A stretch of 61,924 nucleotides of DNA from Firmicutes bacterium UBA3871. GTDB taxonomy: Bacteria; Bacillota; Clostridia; Peptostreptococcales; Anaerovoracaceae. The stretch's first letter is position 1; every line of letters begins with the position of its first letter. The notes beneath the pieces are model-generated. The model searched no databases. It was not told the DNA's origin and saw only the letters and a program-made list of their open reading frames with translations. The position numbers and the translations under genes are program-made. The stretch spans positions 1 to 61,924 of the forward strand of contig DGGP01000025.1 in NCBI GenBank assembly GCA_002392265.1, in the 5' to 3' direction. This document shows positions 15,715 to 25,511 of the stretch, piece by piece.

Positions 15715-16731
15715 TTATTTGATGGCATCCAGGAATGCCTTTATGTCTTCATCGGTTGTTACCCAGCTCGTTACGAGTCTGATAGGAGTCATACCGTCCT
15801 TTGGAGCTGCCCAGCGGTAGAAAAAGAAATCCTTTTCGAGACGCTGCACCATTTCTTCAGGGAAGATAGGGAAGATCTGATTTGTCGGTGAGTCTACCAT
15901 AAATTTGTAGCCTGCCGCCTTTATTCCCTCGCGAAGCTTTGCAGCCTTTTCGTTGCTGCCGCGGCCGATTTCAAAATAGAGCTCGTCCTTAAACATTTCT
16001 TCGAACTGAATTCCGATAAGTCTGCCCTTTGCAAACATACCGCCGCGCTGCTTGATGATAAAACGGAAGTCCTCCTTCAGCGCCGGATTTACAATTACGA
16101 GAGCTTCTCCGAACAGAAAAGCATTCTTTGTTCCGCCGATGTAAAACGCATCGGAATACTTTGCCATATCGGAAAGAGTCACGTCGCATTCATCGCATGT
16201 CAGCGCAGTAGCCAGGCGCGCACCGTCTATGTACAGGTACATGCCATGCTCCTCACACTTTGCCTTTAATGCGGCAAGCTCTGCCTTTTTGTAGATAGTT
16301 CCTATCTCTGTCGGCTGCGATATGTAGAGCAGCTTTGGCTGCACCATGTGCTCATCCTCGTGGAAAATAACAGTCTCGTCTATCTGCTCCGGTCTAACCT
16401 TGCCGTCAGTGCTTGGCAGATGAATGATTTTGTGTCCCGTAGCCTCGACAGAGCCTGTCTCGTGCATGCAGATATGCCCGCTTGCTGCGGAAACTGCTGC
16501 CTGATGCGGGCGCAGGAATGCGCAGATAGCTGTGAGATTTGTGATTGTGCCGCCGACAGTCAGGTGAATGTCGACATCGTCTCTGCCTATTTTCTTCTTT
16601 AACAGCTCAATTGCATGGAAGCAGTGAGCATCCATAAAATAGCCGTCACTATGCTCATAATTGGTTTTGGAAAGCGCCTCCAGAATTCTCGGATGCGCGC
16701 CGCTGCTGTAATCACTTCTGAAAAAAATCAT
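15715..16731 (-). CDS. Threonine aldolase / beta-eliminating lyase (PLP)
   Basis: 338 residues, fold-type-I PLP enzyme expected to cleave L-threonine or allo-threonine to glycine and acetaldehyde, or to act as a related beta-eliminating lyase. Landmarks: FRSDYSSGAHPRIL at the start, VGGTITNLTAI near 65, IDGARLATAL near 170 (cofactor Asp), and the Schiff-base Lys in GGTKNAFLFGEAL near 205. The start at 16731 follows GAGGAGG by 6 nt and lies 1 nt past the preceding stop codon. The frame also has upstream ATGs, but these sit inside that gene. Confidence 0.9.
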   Translation of the reverse strand: MIFFRSDYSSGAHPRILEALSKTNYEHSDGYFMDAHCFHAIELLKKKIGRDDVDIHLTVGGTITNLTAICAFLRPHQAAVSAASGHICMHETGSVEATGHKIIHLPSTDGKVRPEQIDETVIFHEDEHMVQPKLLYISQPTEIGTIYKKAELAALKAKCEEHGMYLYIDGARLATALTCDECDVTLSDMAKYSDAFYIGGTKNAFLFGEALVIVNPALKEDFRFIIKQRGGMFAKGRLIGIQFEEMFKDELYFEIGRGSNEKAAKLREGIKAAGYKFMVDSPTNQIFPIFPEEMVQRLEKDFFFYRWAAPKDGMTPIRLVTSWVTTDEDIKAFLDAIK

Positions 16732-16732
16732 G

Positions 16733-17803
16733 CTACTCCTCCTCGTCATACTCGTATATTCCAACGTTTTTATATTTTTTCAGCAGCTTTTCAAGTCTTT
16801 CGTTGCTGCCGTTTCTTTCTATCTCAATTTCTATTTCCTTTGGGCTCAGCCTGTCAATATTTTTTATGTGCTTCCATATCGGCTTTGGAGCTACGCTCAT
16901 GTAAAGCAGTGGCGACACCACGAAAAGCCAGATTACAAACCACAAAATGCACAGGCACCCCGCAAGAGTCGTTTTTTCCGGGTACCACAGCAAAACGGTA
17001 TAAAGTATTCCCAAAAGCCCCGCAAGCAGAATTCCATAGGTTAAATAGATTTTCTGTATCTGCTTTAGCCGCCTGGAAAGCTCTTCATCACACCAGAGCT
17101 TTTTAAGCTTCTTTGACAGCACCTCCACCCAGCGAAGGTCTGCAAACGAAAGCATCATGCCCAGCGCGAAGTCTGACTTTCCCTCGTAAGGATAAGCCCC
17201 CTCTGTGTCAGGCTCGGCTTGCTGTGCAGGTGCCGGAGCGCTTACTTCGGTGTGGATGATGGCACCCTCGCCGGAGATTTTGATTTCCGCCTTTGGGCAG
17301 TCCTCTATGACCAGCTGCTCACCATCGCCCACCATGAGAGAGTTTCCGTCAAAGCTCACGACTGCATAGCCGCCGGTGCAGAACAGGCCTCTCGCCAGAG
17401 CCGGAGCCACTTCCAAGGCTTGCTCCTTTTCGGTAAGCTCTATAACCTCCAGCGTGCCCCTGTAGCCCTTGCGCGTCATCAGGTTGTAGTCCGTGCAGCG
17501 GCCGTAGCTCTTTGTCTTTTGCGCGCCGTCGAAATAGTCGTATTCAAGCGGCTTCAGCTTTACGCTGCGATCTCCTTCGTGCGCGAGTACGACTTCGCCG
17601 TGAAGCACTGCGAGAACTCTGTTATAGTCCGGCAGATCCGTAAAATCAGATTCGTCCAAATCGCATGTCGCCGAGCTGAGTCTCCATATAAACTCCCTGT
17701 CTGCATATTTTGCATCCTCCGGGGATATGGCGAGCTGCGTGGTCGTGCCGCCTGACCAGTTACTAACCGAAAAATCGCCCTGCCTGTATAGTTTATAATT
17801 CAT
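16733..17803 (-). CDS. HutD/Ves-family cupin fused to a C-terminal membrane module
   Basis: 356 residues. The first ~185 match HutD/Ves (opening YKLYRQGDFSVSNWSGGTTTQLAISP, broken in half by the conserved WSGGTTTQ; then EFIWRLSSA, the LAVLHGEVVL beta core and DYNLMTRKG). HutD-like proteins are small cupins of unclear function, sometimes linked to histidine use. A Pro/Ala linker (about 190-205) leads to a helical region with two hydrophobic segments (about 256-277 and 282-304) and a charged cytoplasmic tail. Standard HutD is ~190 residues and soluble, so the membrane half is an addition. No histidine-utilisation genes are nearby. Confidence 0.75.
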   Translation of the reverse strand: MNYKLYRQGDFSVSNWSGGTTTQLAISPEDAKYADREFIWRLSSATCDLDESDFTDLPDYNRVLAVLHGEVVLAHEGDRSVKLKPLEYDYFDGAQKTKSYGRCTDYNLMTRKGYRGTLEVIELTEKEQALEVAPALARGLFCTGGYAVVSFDGNSLMVGDGEQLVIEDCPKAEIKISGEGAIIHTEVSAPAPAQQAEPDTEGAYPYEGKSDFALGMMLSFADLRWVEVLSKKLKKLWCDEELSRRLKQIQKIYLTYGILLAGLLGILYTVLLWYPEKTTLAGCLCILWFVIWLFVVSPLLYMSVAPKPIWKHIKNIDRLSPKEIEIEIERNGSNERLEKLLKKYKNVGIYEYDEEE

Positions 17804-17809
17804 GTTTGT

Positions 17810-18427
17810 TTACTCCGATTTCTTCATGCCCGACGCATCAATTATGATGCGCACACACTCTTCTATTCCTAAATATCCACTGTCGAGAGACATGTGGTAA
17901 TTCTGGGACATGCCCCACTCACGGCCTGTGTAATGCTTGTAGAAAACCTTTCTCTTTTTATCCTTGTCTGCGAGGCGCTTTTCCGGTGCCGCTTCGGACT
18001 CGCCGTAAAGCCTTACTATGCGTTCTGCCTTTTTATCCGTTGATGCATGAATAAACACATCAAAACAGTCGCTACGCTCACGCAAAATATAATCAGCGCA
18101 GCGTCCCACTATAACGCAAGGCTCCTTTTCGGCAATTTCGTTTATCACCCTGTACTGGATGGTCCAAAGGAAGTCATTCATTGAGAGACCTTTGCCCGGA
18201 GTTGCCGCACTCTGCGCACCGAGAGCAAATGCCAGCCAGCTTTTGCCCGGTGCATGCTCCCCCGCTTCCTCGACATAGCTTTCGTCAAAGCCGCTCTCCT
18301 CGGCTATCGCCTGGACCAGCTCCTTGTCGTAATATTTGAGTCCCAGTCGGTCAGCCACCATCTTCCCGATTGTGCGGCCACCACTGCCGAATTCTCTGCT
18401 GATTGTTATTATTCTCGTTTCTGACAT
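17810..18427 (-). CDS. Cytidylate-kinase-like protein
   Basis: 205 residues, cytidylate kinase 2 family. The P-loop reads ISREFGSGGRTIGKMVA (8-24), followed by LGLKYYDKELVQAIAE and the CVIVGRCADYIL strand near 105; the RIVRLYGESE lid region lies near 135. Members of this branch are P-loop kinases of uncertain substrate and are distinct from the housekeeping Cmk, so nucleotide specificity should not be assumed. An AGGAGGGG site precedes the ATG. It sits between the diguanylate cyclase (9 nt) and the HutD fusion (6 nt). Confidence 0.87.
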   Translation of the reverse strand: MSETRIITISREFGSGGRTIGKMVADRLGLKYYDKELVQAIAEESGFDESYVEEAGEHAPGKSWLAFALGAQSAATPGKGLSMNDFLWTIQYRVINEIAEKEPCVIVGRCADYILRERSDCFDVFIHASTDKKAERIVRLYGESEAAPEKRLADKDKKRKVFYKHYTGREWGMSQNYHMSLDSGYLGIEECVRIIIDASGMKKSE

Positions 18428-18436
18428 AATCCCCTC

Positions 18437-20293
18437 CTATTTCCATGAAACAGCCTTGCCCTTGCCTGCTTCCTTTGCGTCGTGCAGTGCGAGGCTGGCC
18501 CTGTCCATAATATAGTTTATTCTTTCCTTTGGCTCGCCCAGATCGTATCCTGCGGAAACCGTTACATAAGGTGAAACATCGGAGGCGTTGTTATGAATCT
18601 GTGCTGCGCGCACCTCTGAAACCACCTTTTCTGCGAGATCTCTGACGGTAAATTTATCCGTATCCTTCAGTACGAACACAAACTCATCACCGGCGATTCG
18701 ACAGATTGTCAGCTTGTTTTCATCGTAATCTGCGGCAATCTGCCTGATAATATCCGCAACTCTGACTATGCATTTTTCAAGCTCATCTGCACCGTAGCTT
18801 TCTTTGTATTGGCCCGAGCAGTCTATATCGACACAAATGACGGCATCTCTGCCGGATGCAAAAAAGCCTTTTTTCTTTGAACGCAGTTCGTTCAGGAAGT
18901 CACCGTTTCTGAATCCTGTCAGCGGATCACCGTACTTTCCTGCCGAAGCCTTTGCCTTTTCCTCCGCATCCCTGCGCTCTTTGCTGCGCGCCTGGAATTC
19001 TTCAAACAGTCTGTCATACTGAGGAATCAAATCAGTCTTTGCCAAATCGTCCGCGTAGCCGCTTTCTATTTCCCTATAGTGCTGCGCCTGCTCGCGATTT
19101 CCAAGAAGCCCGTACAGACTTGCAAGCTTCCCGGCAGAATATTTCTGTGCGGACTTTCCGCAGGATTTGCTGCATTCGTACTGCTTCTGCGCATATTCGA
19201 GTGCGCGGTCCATATCCTGTCTAATCAGGAAAAAGCTTCGCCATGAATCCGCAAGGTGATAATCAAAATAATCAATAGGGAATCCCTTTTTGTTTTCCGC
19301 ATAGATTTTCTCTGCCTCGGTGAGCAGCGATTCGACATCGCGAACATCCCCGCCGCTTGCCAACAGATATGTCGCCAGGAGCCATTCATGAACGCATTCA
19401 AACTCCTCGCGGATGTTTGTCTGGGCAAAATCTATGTATTCCCTCATATTGTCGATAGCCGCGAGGCCTTCTTCGATGCGGCCTGTGCTGAGATAACAGC
19501 CCGTAACATTCGCCAGCATCATGCATTTCAGGTTTGCCGTGATATTGCGATACCTCGGTTCCTTCAGGGTCTCGTAGATTTCCAGAGCCTCATCGTAGTG
19601 GAAAAGCTGCAGGTATCCGTCCGCGAGCACATGCAAGGTCATTGACTCCATCTCAATGTTATTGGCTCTGCGGCAGATTTCCTGTGCCATACCGAGGTAC
19701 TTTACGCCCTTCAGGAAATCATTAAAGATTGTTTTGTATATATATCCCAGATGGAGATATACTCTGCCGTTTCTAACCGAATCGGACTTTTGGACATATT
19801 CAAATGCCTTGTCCATATAATCGATAACCTCGGTTTTATCCTCTTCATAGCGTTTGTACCAGAGAATGTTTATATAGTGCAGAGCCAGCTCATCATAGCG
19901 GTTCAAAGCCTCAAAGACCCGTGTTGCTTCATCAAAAAGCTTTTTCGATTTTTCTCTGTCGCCCTTTTCGTAATAATAAATCGCCATGTATGATTTCAGC
20001 TTTGCGGAAAAGACTCTGTCCCCAATCTTTAAAGCATATCCCAGGGCTTTTTCCCAAGCATCGAGCGCTTCGTCCAGCCTGTCAAGCTTGTAGTAGATAA
20101 CTCCCAGGTCATAATAAAGCAGCAGGATGGTCTCATCGTCATATCCTGCAGTTTTTTCCAAATTACTTTCAATAAAAGACAGGTATTGCTGAATACCCAT
20201 GTTGTTCAGACAAAACTCACACGTTCCTTCGAAATAGGTTATGTAATCGTTTAGTCTGCCCTTTAAATCATTACTGCCTGTTTCACACCACAT
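18437..20293 (-). CDS. TPR-repeat protein with C-terminal GGDEF domain
   Basis: 618 residues. The N-terminal ~420 are helical TPR-like repeats (for example LGVIYYKLDRLDEALDAWEKAL and LHVLADGYLQLFHYDEALEIY), a protein-interaction scaffold with no membrane segment. A GGDEF domain (about 455-618) opens with DPLTGFRN, keeps the metal-binding VDID and ends AKEAGKGKAV. The signature loop reads AGDEF, not GGDEF; some AGDEF enzymes are active, so c-di-GMP synthesis is likely but unproven. The start at 20293 has GGAAGG ahead, unlike the ATG ten codons upstream. First gene of the eight-gene run. Confidence 0.87.
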   Translation of the reverse strand: MWCETGSNDLKGRLNDYITYFEGTCEFCLNNMGIQQYLSFIESNLEKTAGYDDETILLLYYDLGVIYYKLDRLDEALDAWEKALGYALKIGDRVFSAKLKSYMAIYYYEKGDREKSKKLFDEATRVFEALNRYDELALHYINILWYKRYEEDKTEVIDYMDKAFEYVQKSDSVRNGRVYLHLGYIYKTIFNDFLKGVKYLGMAQEICRRANNIEMESMTLHVLADGYLQLFHYDEALEIYETLKEPRYRNITANLKCMMLANVTGCYLSTGRIEEGLAAIDNMREYIDFAQTNIREEFECVHEWLLATYLLASGGDVRDVESLLTEAEKIYAENKKGFPIDYFDYHLADSWRSFFLIRQDMDRALEYAQKQYECSKSCGKSAQKYSAGKLASLYGLLGNREQAQHYREIESGYADDLAKTDLIPQYDRLFEEFQARSKERRDAEEKAKASAGKYGDPLTGFRNGDFLNELRSKKKGFFASGRDAVICVDIDCSGQYKESYGADELEKCIVRVADIIRQIAADYDENKLTICRIAGDEFVFVLKDTDKFTVRDLAEKVVSEVRAAQIHNNASDVSPYVTVSAGYDLGEPKERINYIMDRASLALHDAKEAGKGKAVSWK

Positions 20294-20354
20294 GTTCTTT
20301 CCTTCCGTCCTTCGCTTTTTCATGCACTGAGTGCATTAGTCCTACATACCGTAT

Positions 20355-20383
20355 ATTATACCTAAAGTATAGGCTTTTTTCAA
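20355..20383 (-). promoter_or_regulatory. Sigma-A promoter of the diguanylate cyclase operon
   Basis: Minus-strand TTGAAA (20378-20383) and TATAAT (20355-20360) with a 17-nt spacer. A perfect dyad TGCACTCAGTGCA (about 20322-20335) lies between the transcription start and the ribosome site and could be an operator or leader stem. This is the only clear promoter I found for the eight genes down to 11205. Confidence 0.8.
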
Positions 20384-20397
20384 TATAAAGCGCCCAT

Positions 20398-20440
20398 AAA
20401 AAAAGCGGCCCCAAGCTTGTGAAATACACAAGCTTGGGGC
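20398..20440 (-). terminator. Intrinsic terminator of the chemoreceptor gene
   Basis: Minus-strand CCCCAAGCTTGTG pairs perfectly with CACAAGCTTGGGG around a 5-nt loop, followed by CCGC and seven T residues (20398-20404). It lies about 15 nt past the chemoreceptor stop codon. Confidence 0.92.
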
Positions 20441-20455
20441 TCTCCGCCCAAATTA

Positions 20456-23400
20456 TTATTCTATGTCCGGAAGCAGTGGCATACCGGCACCGCCCGAGGC
20501 CTGATTTTTATTCAGTCTGAACTCTGAAACTATACGCTTCAGCATATCTGCCTGCCCGTAAAGCTCCTCTGAAGAAGCCGCAGACTGCTGTGATGTCGCA
20601 GAGTTGCTCTGGATGACATTCGACACCGTCTCAATGCCTTCGTTTACCTGCGAAATATCCTTTGCCTGATTGTTCGAAGCATCAGCTATGCCTTCGACAA
20701 GTGACGCTGCCTCGGCGATACCTTCAACAATCTCCGAGAGTGCCTCCGCTGTGGCATTTGCAATCTTTGTACCTGCTTCAACCTTGTTCACGGAGCCTTC
20801 AATCAGTGTGGTTGTCTCGCTTGCTGCCTCTGCGGATTTTGCCGCCAGAGAGCGAACTTCGTCGGCTACTACAGCAAAGCCCTTGCCGTGTACGCCTGCA
20901 CGTGCCGCCTCAACTGCCGCATTCAGCGCCAGAATGTTTGTCTGGAATGCGATATCGTCGATAACCTTGATGATCTTTGAAATGTTAGCTGACGACTCGT
21001 TGATTTCTTCCATGGATACGAGCATGTCCTTCATCTGAGTGTTTCCACGCTCAGCCTGATGCATTACATCTGTTGAAAGTGTGCTTGCTCTGCGTGCATC
21101 CTCTGTATTCTTCTTTGTCTGCTCCGCAACGTTTGTCATAGTTACGCCCAGCTCTCTGATAGCGGCTGCCTGCTTTTGTGAACCGTCTGCGAGGTTTGAA
21201 GCACCTTCCGAAAGCTGTCTTGAACCTGCTGCAACCTGGCTCGAAGCCTCGTTGATGTTTCCGAGCACTGCTGTGAGGTTGTCAATGATCTCGTTAAATG
21301 AGTTTCTGATAGCCACAAAGTCGCCCTTGTAAACATCACTTGGTGTAACTGTCAGATCTCCTTCACCGATAGCTGAAAGTACATGCTTGATTTCATCGAT
21401 AATCGAGCGGAGTGTACGTACTGTGTCATTAAGCGCATTCTTCGAGAGTGCCAGATCGCCCTGGTAATCGCCGTGTACTTCTTTTGAGAGGTCGCCACCG
21501 CCGATAGCCGAAAGAACGGTTACAAGCTCATTTACAGGCGCTGTGAGGGCATCCACGGTGTCGTTTAATCCCTTCATTACCTTTCCGAACTCGCCTTCGT
21601 AGTTGGAAAGGTCTGCACGCTTGTCGAGCTGACCTGCAATAGCGTAATTTGCCATCTTTACGGAGTCGTTTACAAGCTCTCCTACTGCCTTCGCTACATG
21701 CTCTACAGCATTATCGATATTGTCATAGGTCTTTTCAACCTTCTTTGTAAATTCATTTCTTTCGATATTGTTGTCTTCAAAGCTGAAATTACCTGCAGCG
21801 AGGTTCGCAAGATTTCTCTCGAGCCTTGCAGCTGCTGCGTCGGAGTATTCTGCTTCCTTGAGAATGTTTGTCATATCCTGTACGGAACCGATGAAACCGA
21901 TATTCTCACCATTGTTGTCCTTCAGGAAAGCTGTGGTCTGGTTGAAGATTCTGCCGTTCCACTCGAAACGCGTTTCAGCCTTACCTGCCTGCAGCGAATC
22001 GATACCGTTAATATTAACGCCATCAATATGGCATCTCTTTCCGTAAACCTCTTTAGCACTTTCGGAAATAGTTCCCTGAGCCCTGAGTGCATCCTCGAAA
22101 GGCTTGTTAACAAGCGTCCAGTTGCCTTCGCTGTCCATAACCTGAACAGGCATAGGAATGGAGTCTATAATCTGCTCATACCACGCAGTCTTTGAAACTA
22201 CCATGTCGAGTGTTCCATTGATTCCTTCAATTACACTCTTGTAATCGCCTGCATATTTGGAAGCATCTGCCCTTACGCCATAATCTCCTTCAATTGCCGC
22301 GCTTGCCATGCTCTGCGTATCTGCAACAAGTGCTCTGATGCTATCAATAGTCTTTTCGAGCTGCTGGAATGCCTGACCGTAATCTCCCGGCCTGTTTGTA
22401 TCAACCTCAGGAAGACGTCCTTCTCCGAGAGAACCGATTGCATCAAGAAGATCCGAAAGCTGATTGCCCATCGTCTCTACGATACCGTTAACAGATACCA
22501 TGATATCCTTGTATCCACCGTGGAAGCTGTCTGCCTTTACTCTGAACTTCGTATTACCTACGTTGAGCTGCTTACCAACATTTATAAGTGAAGCCTCAAG
22601 CCCGCGGAGAATATTTACTACTCTCTTCATCGAGTGGTTTAATGCATCCTCTTCGGAACGAACAGGTACATTGATATCGATATGCCCCTTTGCAATCTCT
22701 TCGAGAGTGTGCGCCTGATTCTGAGAGTTTGCAATCAGGTCTGCGAATGCGCCTTCGAGCATAATAAGCTCGTTCTTTGCCGTTTCATCCTTTTCAACAG
22801 GAATATCGAGTTCTATCTTGCCCTCGGCAAGCTGGTTTGCTATAGCCACATCCTTTTCGAGGTTTTTCCTGACAAAGCGGATAATAAATACCGCAAATAC
22901 GAATACCAGCACAAAGAGTGCCACGAAAACAGCAATGTTTATAATCAGTGTTCTGGTGAACGCTGCATTACTTTCAGAAACAATCTGCTTTCCTACGCTG
23001 CCTGTAATGCTGCAAAGATAAGCAATCGCATCATCAACAGTCTCTCTGTAGCCTTCGAACTGCTCGTAGTAAACGAGTGCTCCGTCGAAGTCGTTTGCCA
23101 GCAGACGCTCATCCATATATCCTCTGGTCTCGCGATAAGGAGCGAGTGCATCCTGCAGCGCATTATAAGCTGCGAGAGCCTCTCCGTCGATTCCGGACTC
23201 AAGGTATGCTGTAAGCAGCTCCTTGTCCTCTGTGGTCCAGTCGGTGATTTCTTTAAGCCTCTGTGGAACCGCATCAAAATCGTCTTCAACAAAGATAAGC
23301 ATATAGTTGTTACCTATCTTCATCAGATTTGTCTGTACAGTTGCTACATTCTGGTGCGTCTCAACCGCAACATCATAGAGATGCTGAACGTTTCCGTTAA

Positions 23401-23506
23401 TCGAACTCATACCGAATGTGAATACCACCGCCAGAATAACCGATACCATTATTGCTGCTACACCGTAAATGATAAGCAGCGGTCTCATTTTGATTTTCTT
23501 TAGCAT
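20456..23506 (-). CDS. Methyl-accepting chemotaxis protein with HAMP array and PAS domain
   Basis: 1016 residues, about twice the usual size. Order: membrane segment (about 8-30), extracellular four-helix sensor (about 30-175), second membrane segment (about 185-210), several HAMP-type modules (for example [52 protein letters not shown]), a PAS domain near 445-550 ([17 protein letters not shown]), more HAMP modules, then the signalling domain with its hairpin tip [20 protein letters not shown] near 890. It should relay ligand or redox signals to CheW/CheA. The start at 23506 follows GGGAGG; the frame's earlier ATG lacks a site. Monocistronic. Confidence 0.95.
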   Translation of the reverse strand: MLKKIKMRPLLIIYGVAAIMVSVILAVVFTFGMSSINGNVQHLYDVAVETHQNVATVQTNLMKIGNNYMLIFVEDDFDAVPQRLKEITDWTTEDKELLTAYLESGIDGEALAAYNALQDALAPYRETRGYMDERLLANDFDGALVYYEQFEGYRETVDDAIAYLCSITGSVGKQIVSESNAAFTRTLIINIAVFVALFVLVFVFAVFIIRFVRKNLEKDVAIANQLAEGKIELDIPVEKDETAKNELIMLEGAFADLIANSQNQAHTLEEIAKGHIDINVPVRSEEDALNHSMKRVVNILRGLEASLINVGKQLNVGNTKFRVKADSFHGGYKDIMVSVNGIVETMGNQLSDLLDAIGSLGEGRLPEVDTNRPGDYGQAFQQLEKTIDSIRALVADTQSMASAAIEGDYGVRADASKYAGDYKSVIEGINGTLDMVVSKTAWYEQIIDSIPMPVQVMDSEGNWTLVNKPFEDALRAQGTISESAKEVYGKRCHIDGVNINGIDSLQAGKAETRFEWNGRIFNQTTAFLKDNNGENIGFIGSVQDMTNILKEAEYSDAAAARLERNLANLAAGNFSFEDNNIERNEFTKKVEKTYDNIDNAVEHVAKAVGELVNDSVKMANYAIAGQLDKRADLSNYEGEFGKVMKGLNDTVDALTAPVNELVTVLSAIGGGDLSKEVHGDYQGDLALSKNALNDTVRTLRSIIDEIKHVLSAIGEGDLTVTPSDVYKGDFVAIRNSFNEIIDNLTAVLGNINEASSQVAAGSRQLSEGASNLADGSQKQAAAIRELGVTMTNVAEQTKKNTEDARRASTLSTDVMHQAERGNTQMKDMLVSMEEINESSANISKIIKVIDDIAFQTNILALNAAVEAARAGVHGKGFAVVADEVRSLAAKSAEAASETTTLIEGSVNKVEAGTKIANATAEALSEIVEGIAEAASLVEGIADASNNQAKDISQVNEGIETVSNVIQSNSATSQQSAASSEELYGQADMLKRIVSEFRLNKNQASGGAGMPLLPDIE

Positions 23507-23602
23507 CACATGCCTCCCTGTGCTTTGCACACTTTTCAATATATTTTAGTCATATGTAAATTATATGATATAATTACCGAAAAAATGCTTATACATGTAT
23601 TA

Positions 23603-23631
23603 ATTTTAATACTTATGCTCTAATTAGTCAA
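23603..23631 (-). promoter_or_regulatory. Sigma-A promoter of the chemoreceptor gene
   Basis: Minus-strand TTGACT (23626-23631) and TAAAAT (23603-23608) are 17 nt apart, about 100 nt upstream of the start codon. No sigma-28 motif is present, so this receptor is probably not under FliA control. Confidence 0.72.
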
Positions 23632-23742
23632 CCGTCTTCGCAATTTTTAGATTATTTGTGCATATTCTATTTCTTTTGTCTTTATTTTTTTCAGCATTAT
23701 TACTATAGCAGATACTCCGCAACTAAAGTGCAACAATTATCT

Positions 23743-23780
23743 AAAAAAAAGAAGAATATGCAAAATTGCATAATCTTCTT
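23743..23780 (-). terminator. Terminator ending the flagellar/chemotaxis operon
   Basis: Minus-strand AAGAAGATTATGCAA pairs with TTGCATATTCTTCTT (one mismatch) and runs into eight T residues (23743-23750). It lies 20 nt past the cheB stop codon and marks the end of the ~30-kb transcript unit that begins at flgB. Confidence 0.85.
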
Positions 23781-23800
23781 TAAATTTTACTTGATTTTCA

Positions 23801-24865
23801 CTATTTGGTGACATGCTTAACAATGTCGCCCGGAATATTTAAGAGCGGCAGCTGTGTCTGTACTGCACCGATTTCATATGCGACCTTTGGCATGCCGTAA
23901 ACAACGCAGGATGCCTCGTCCTGACCTATTGTGTAGGCGCCTGCCTGGCGCATTTTAAGCATTCCGTCTGCTCCGTCGCGGCCCATACCTGTAAGGATGA
24001 CGCCGACTACCTTTGAACAGTCGGCATTTTCCGCTACGGAAGTAAACATAGCATCTACCGAAGGGCAATGTCCTGATACTCTCTCGCCCTCTCTGCTGCT
24101 GATGGAATAGCCGCTGCCATTCTTTTTCAGGCGGAGGTGATGATCGCCTGCAGCAACAATAGCGAGCCCCGGACGGATAACGTCGCCGTCTGCAGCTTCC
24201 TTGACATTAAACTTGCAATTACTGTCAAGGCGCTGGGCGAAAAGCTTTGTAAATCCACTCGGCATATGCTGCACAATTATTATACCCGGAATATTCGCAG
24301 GAAGCCTGGTGAGCACTTCATAAAGTGCATCGGTTCCGCCTGTCGAAGCTCCAATTGCAATAATCTTTGAAGAATCCAAATCCACGGATGACACCGCCGG
24401 TGCTGCCGCAGGACGCGGAGCAGCCGAAGCCGCACCCGTACCGGACATGGCCGGGCGATTTGGCTGGCGAACCTTTGCCGTAGAAGCTATTTTAATTTTT
24501 CCGACAAGCTCTGAAATGAAAGCCTGCCTACCTCCTCTGTCTGCACTCGGCTTTGTAACAAAGTCCACAGCGCCCGCATCGAGAGCGTTAAATACATTCT
24601 CAGCTACGGAGCTGACTACAACTACCGGCAGAGGATACTGCGGCAGAACCCTGCGAAGGAATTCTATACCGCTCATTTTCGGCATTTCGACATCAAGAGT
24701 AATTACATCCGGATGGAGCTGATTAATGATTTTAACCGCAGCATAGGGATCTTCTGCCATACCGATAACTTCTATACCAAAATCCTTTGAAAGATCCTGG
24801 GCAAGTGTCTGTCTGAAAAGTAGTGAATCATCTACAATCAGTACTCTAATCTTTTTAAATGCCAT
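23801..24865 (-). CDS. cheB: Chemotaxis response regulator / protein-glutamate methylesterase CheB
   Basis: 354 residues. A receiver domain (1-125) has the phospho-acceptor site in TLDVEMPKMSG near Asp57, the acidic pair VDDS at 11-14 and the TKPS lysine near 107. After an Ala/Pro linker (about 140-165) comes the methylesterase with catalytic Ser in GASTGG near 172, His in VQHMPSG near 199 and Asp in TGMGRDGADG near 295. It removes methyl groups from, and deamidates, chemoreceptors in the adaptation loop. Last gene of the flagellar operon. The partner methyltransferase gene cheR is not in this window. Confidence 0.97.
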   Translation of the reverse strand: MAFKKIRVLIVDDSLLFRQTLAQDLSKDFGIEVIGMAEDPYAAVKIINQLHPDVITLDVEMPKMSGIEFLRRVLPQYPLPVVVVSSVAENVFNALDAGAVDFVTKPSADRGGRQAFISELVGKIKIASTAKVRQPNRPAMSGTGAASAAPRPAAAPAVSSVDLDSSKIIAIGASTGGTDALYEVLTRLPANIPGIIIVQHMPSGFTKLFAQRLDSNCKFNVKEAADGDVIRPGLAIVAAGDHHLRLKKNGSGYSISSREGERVSGHCPSVDAMFTSVAENADCSKVVGVILTGMGRDGADGMLKMRQAGAYTIGQDEASCVVYGMPKVAYEIGAVQTQLPLLNIPGDIVKHVTK

Positions 24866-24911
24866 AACAACACTTCCTAGCTATATATGCAATTCACTTT
24901 GCAAGTGCCGA

Positions 24912-25406
24912 TTAGGACAGACCCTCCAGCACTTCGATTTCTTCTTCTTTGAGCAGCTTCTCGCAGTCGAGCAGCAGCTGTACATTGTCGTTTACCTTTC
25001 CGATACCTCTGATATATTTGTTGGTAAAACCGGTCTTGCTCTGAGGAGCATCCGCGATATCGTCGTCTCCGATATTAAGTACTTCGTCTACGCAGTCAAC
25101 GATTAGACCAACAGATATGTCGTTGATATCGATAACGATAATACATGTTCTTTCATTATATGGTATTTCTTCCTTGCCAAACTTGAGTCTTACGTCAATA
25201 ACAGGAATAACTTTACCACGCAGGTTGATGATACCCTTGATGTAGTCAGGTACCTCAGGAATCTCTGTGATTGCCTGAATGCTGATAATTTCTGTGACAT
25301 ATCTGATTTCAAACCCATAAGTCTCTCCATCGAGGGAGAATGTTAAAAACTTACCGGCTTGAGTATCTTCCTCCACCATTACATTGTTATCATAAAGCTC
25401 TGCCAT
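24912..25406 (-). CDS. cheW: Chemotaxis coupling protein CheW
   Basis: 164 residues, a single CheW beta-barrel that bridges chemoreceptors and the CheA kinase. Conserved segments are FLTFSLDGETYGFEI, ITEIPEVPDYIKGIINLRGKVIPVIDVR (split around the NLRG turn) and IVIDINDISVGLIVD. A short extra stretch near residues 115-130 (DDDIADAPQSKTG) is usual in Bacillota. It lies between cheD (105-nt gap) and cheB. No cheA lies beside it, unlike most clostridial operons of this type. Confidence 0.96.
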   Translation of the reverse strand: MAELYDNNVMVEEDTQAGKFLTFSLDGETYGFEIRYVTEIISIQAITEIPEVPDYIKGIINLRGKVIPVIDVRLKFGKEEIPYNERTCIIVIDINDISVGLIVDCVDEVLNIGDDDIADAPQSKTGFTNKYIRGIGKVNDNVQLLLDCEKLLKEEEIEVLEGLS

Positions 25407-25511
25407 TTATTAGTCTCCTTTCTCATCAGGACCGCAATTAGTAACACTTCCCGACTTATCATTATTATAATGATTTACTTAAACAGTTTCAAGATAATTT
25501 TCAAAAAATTT

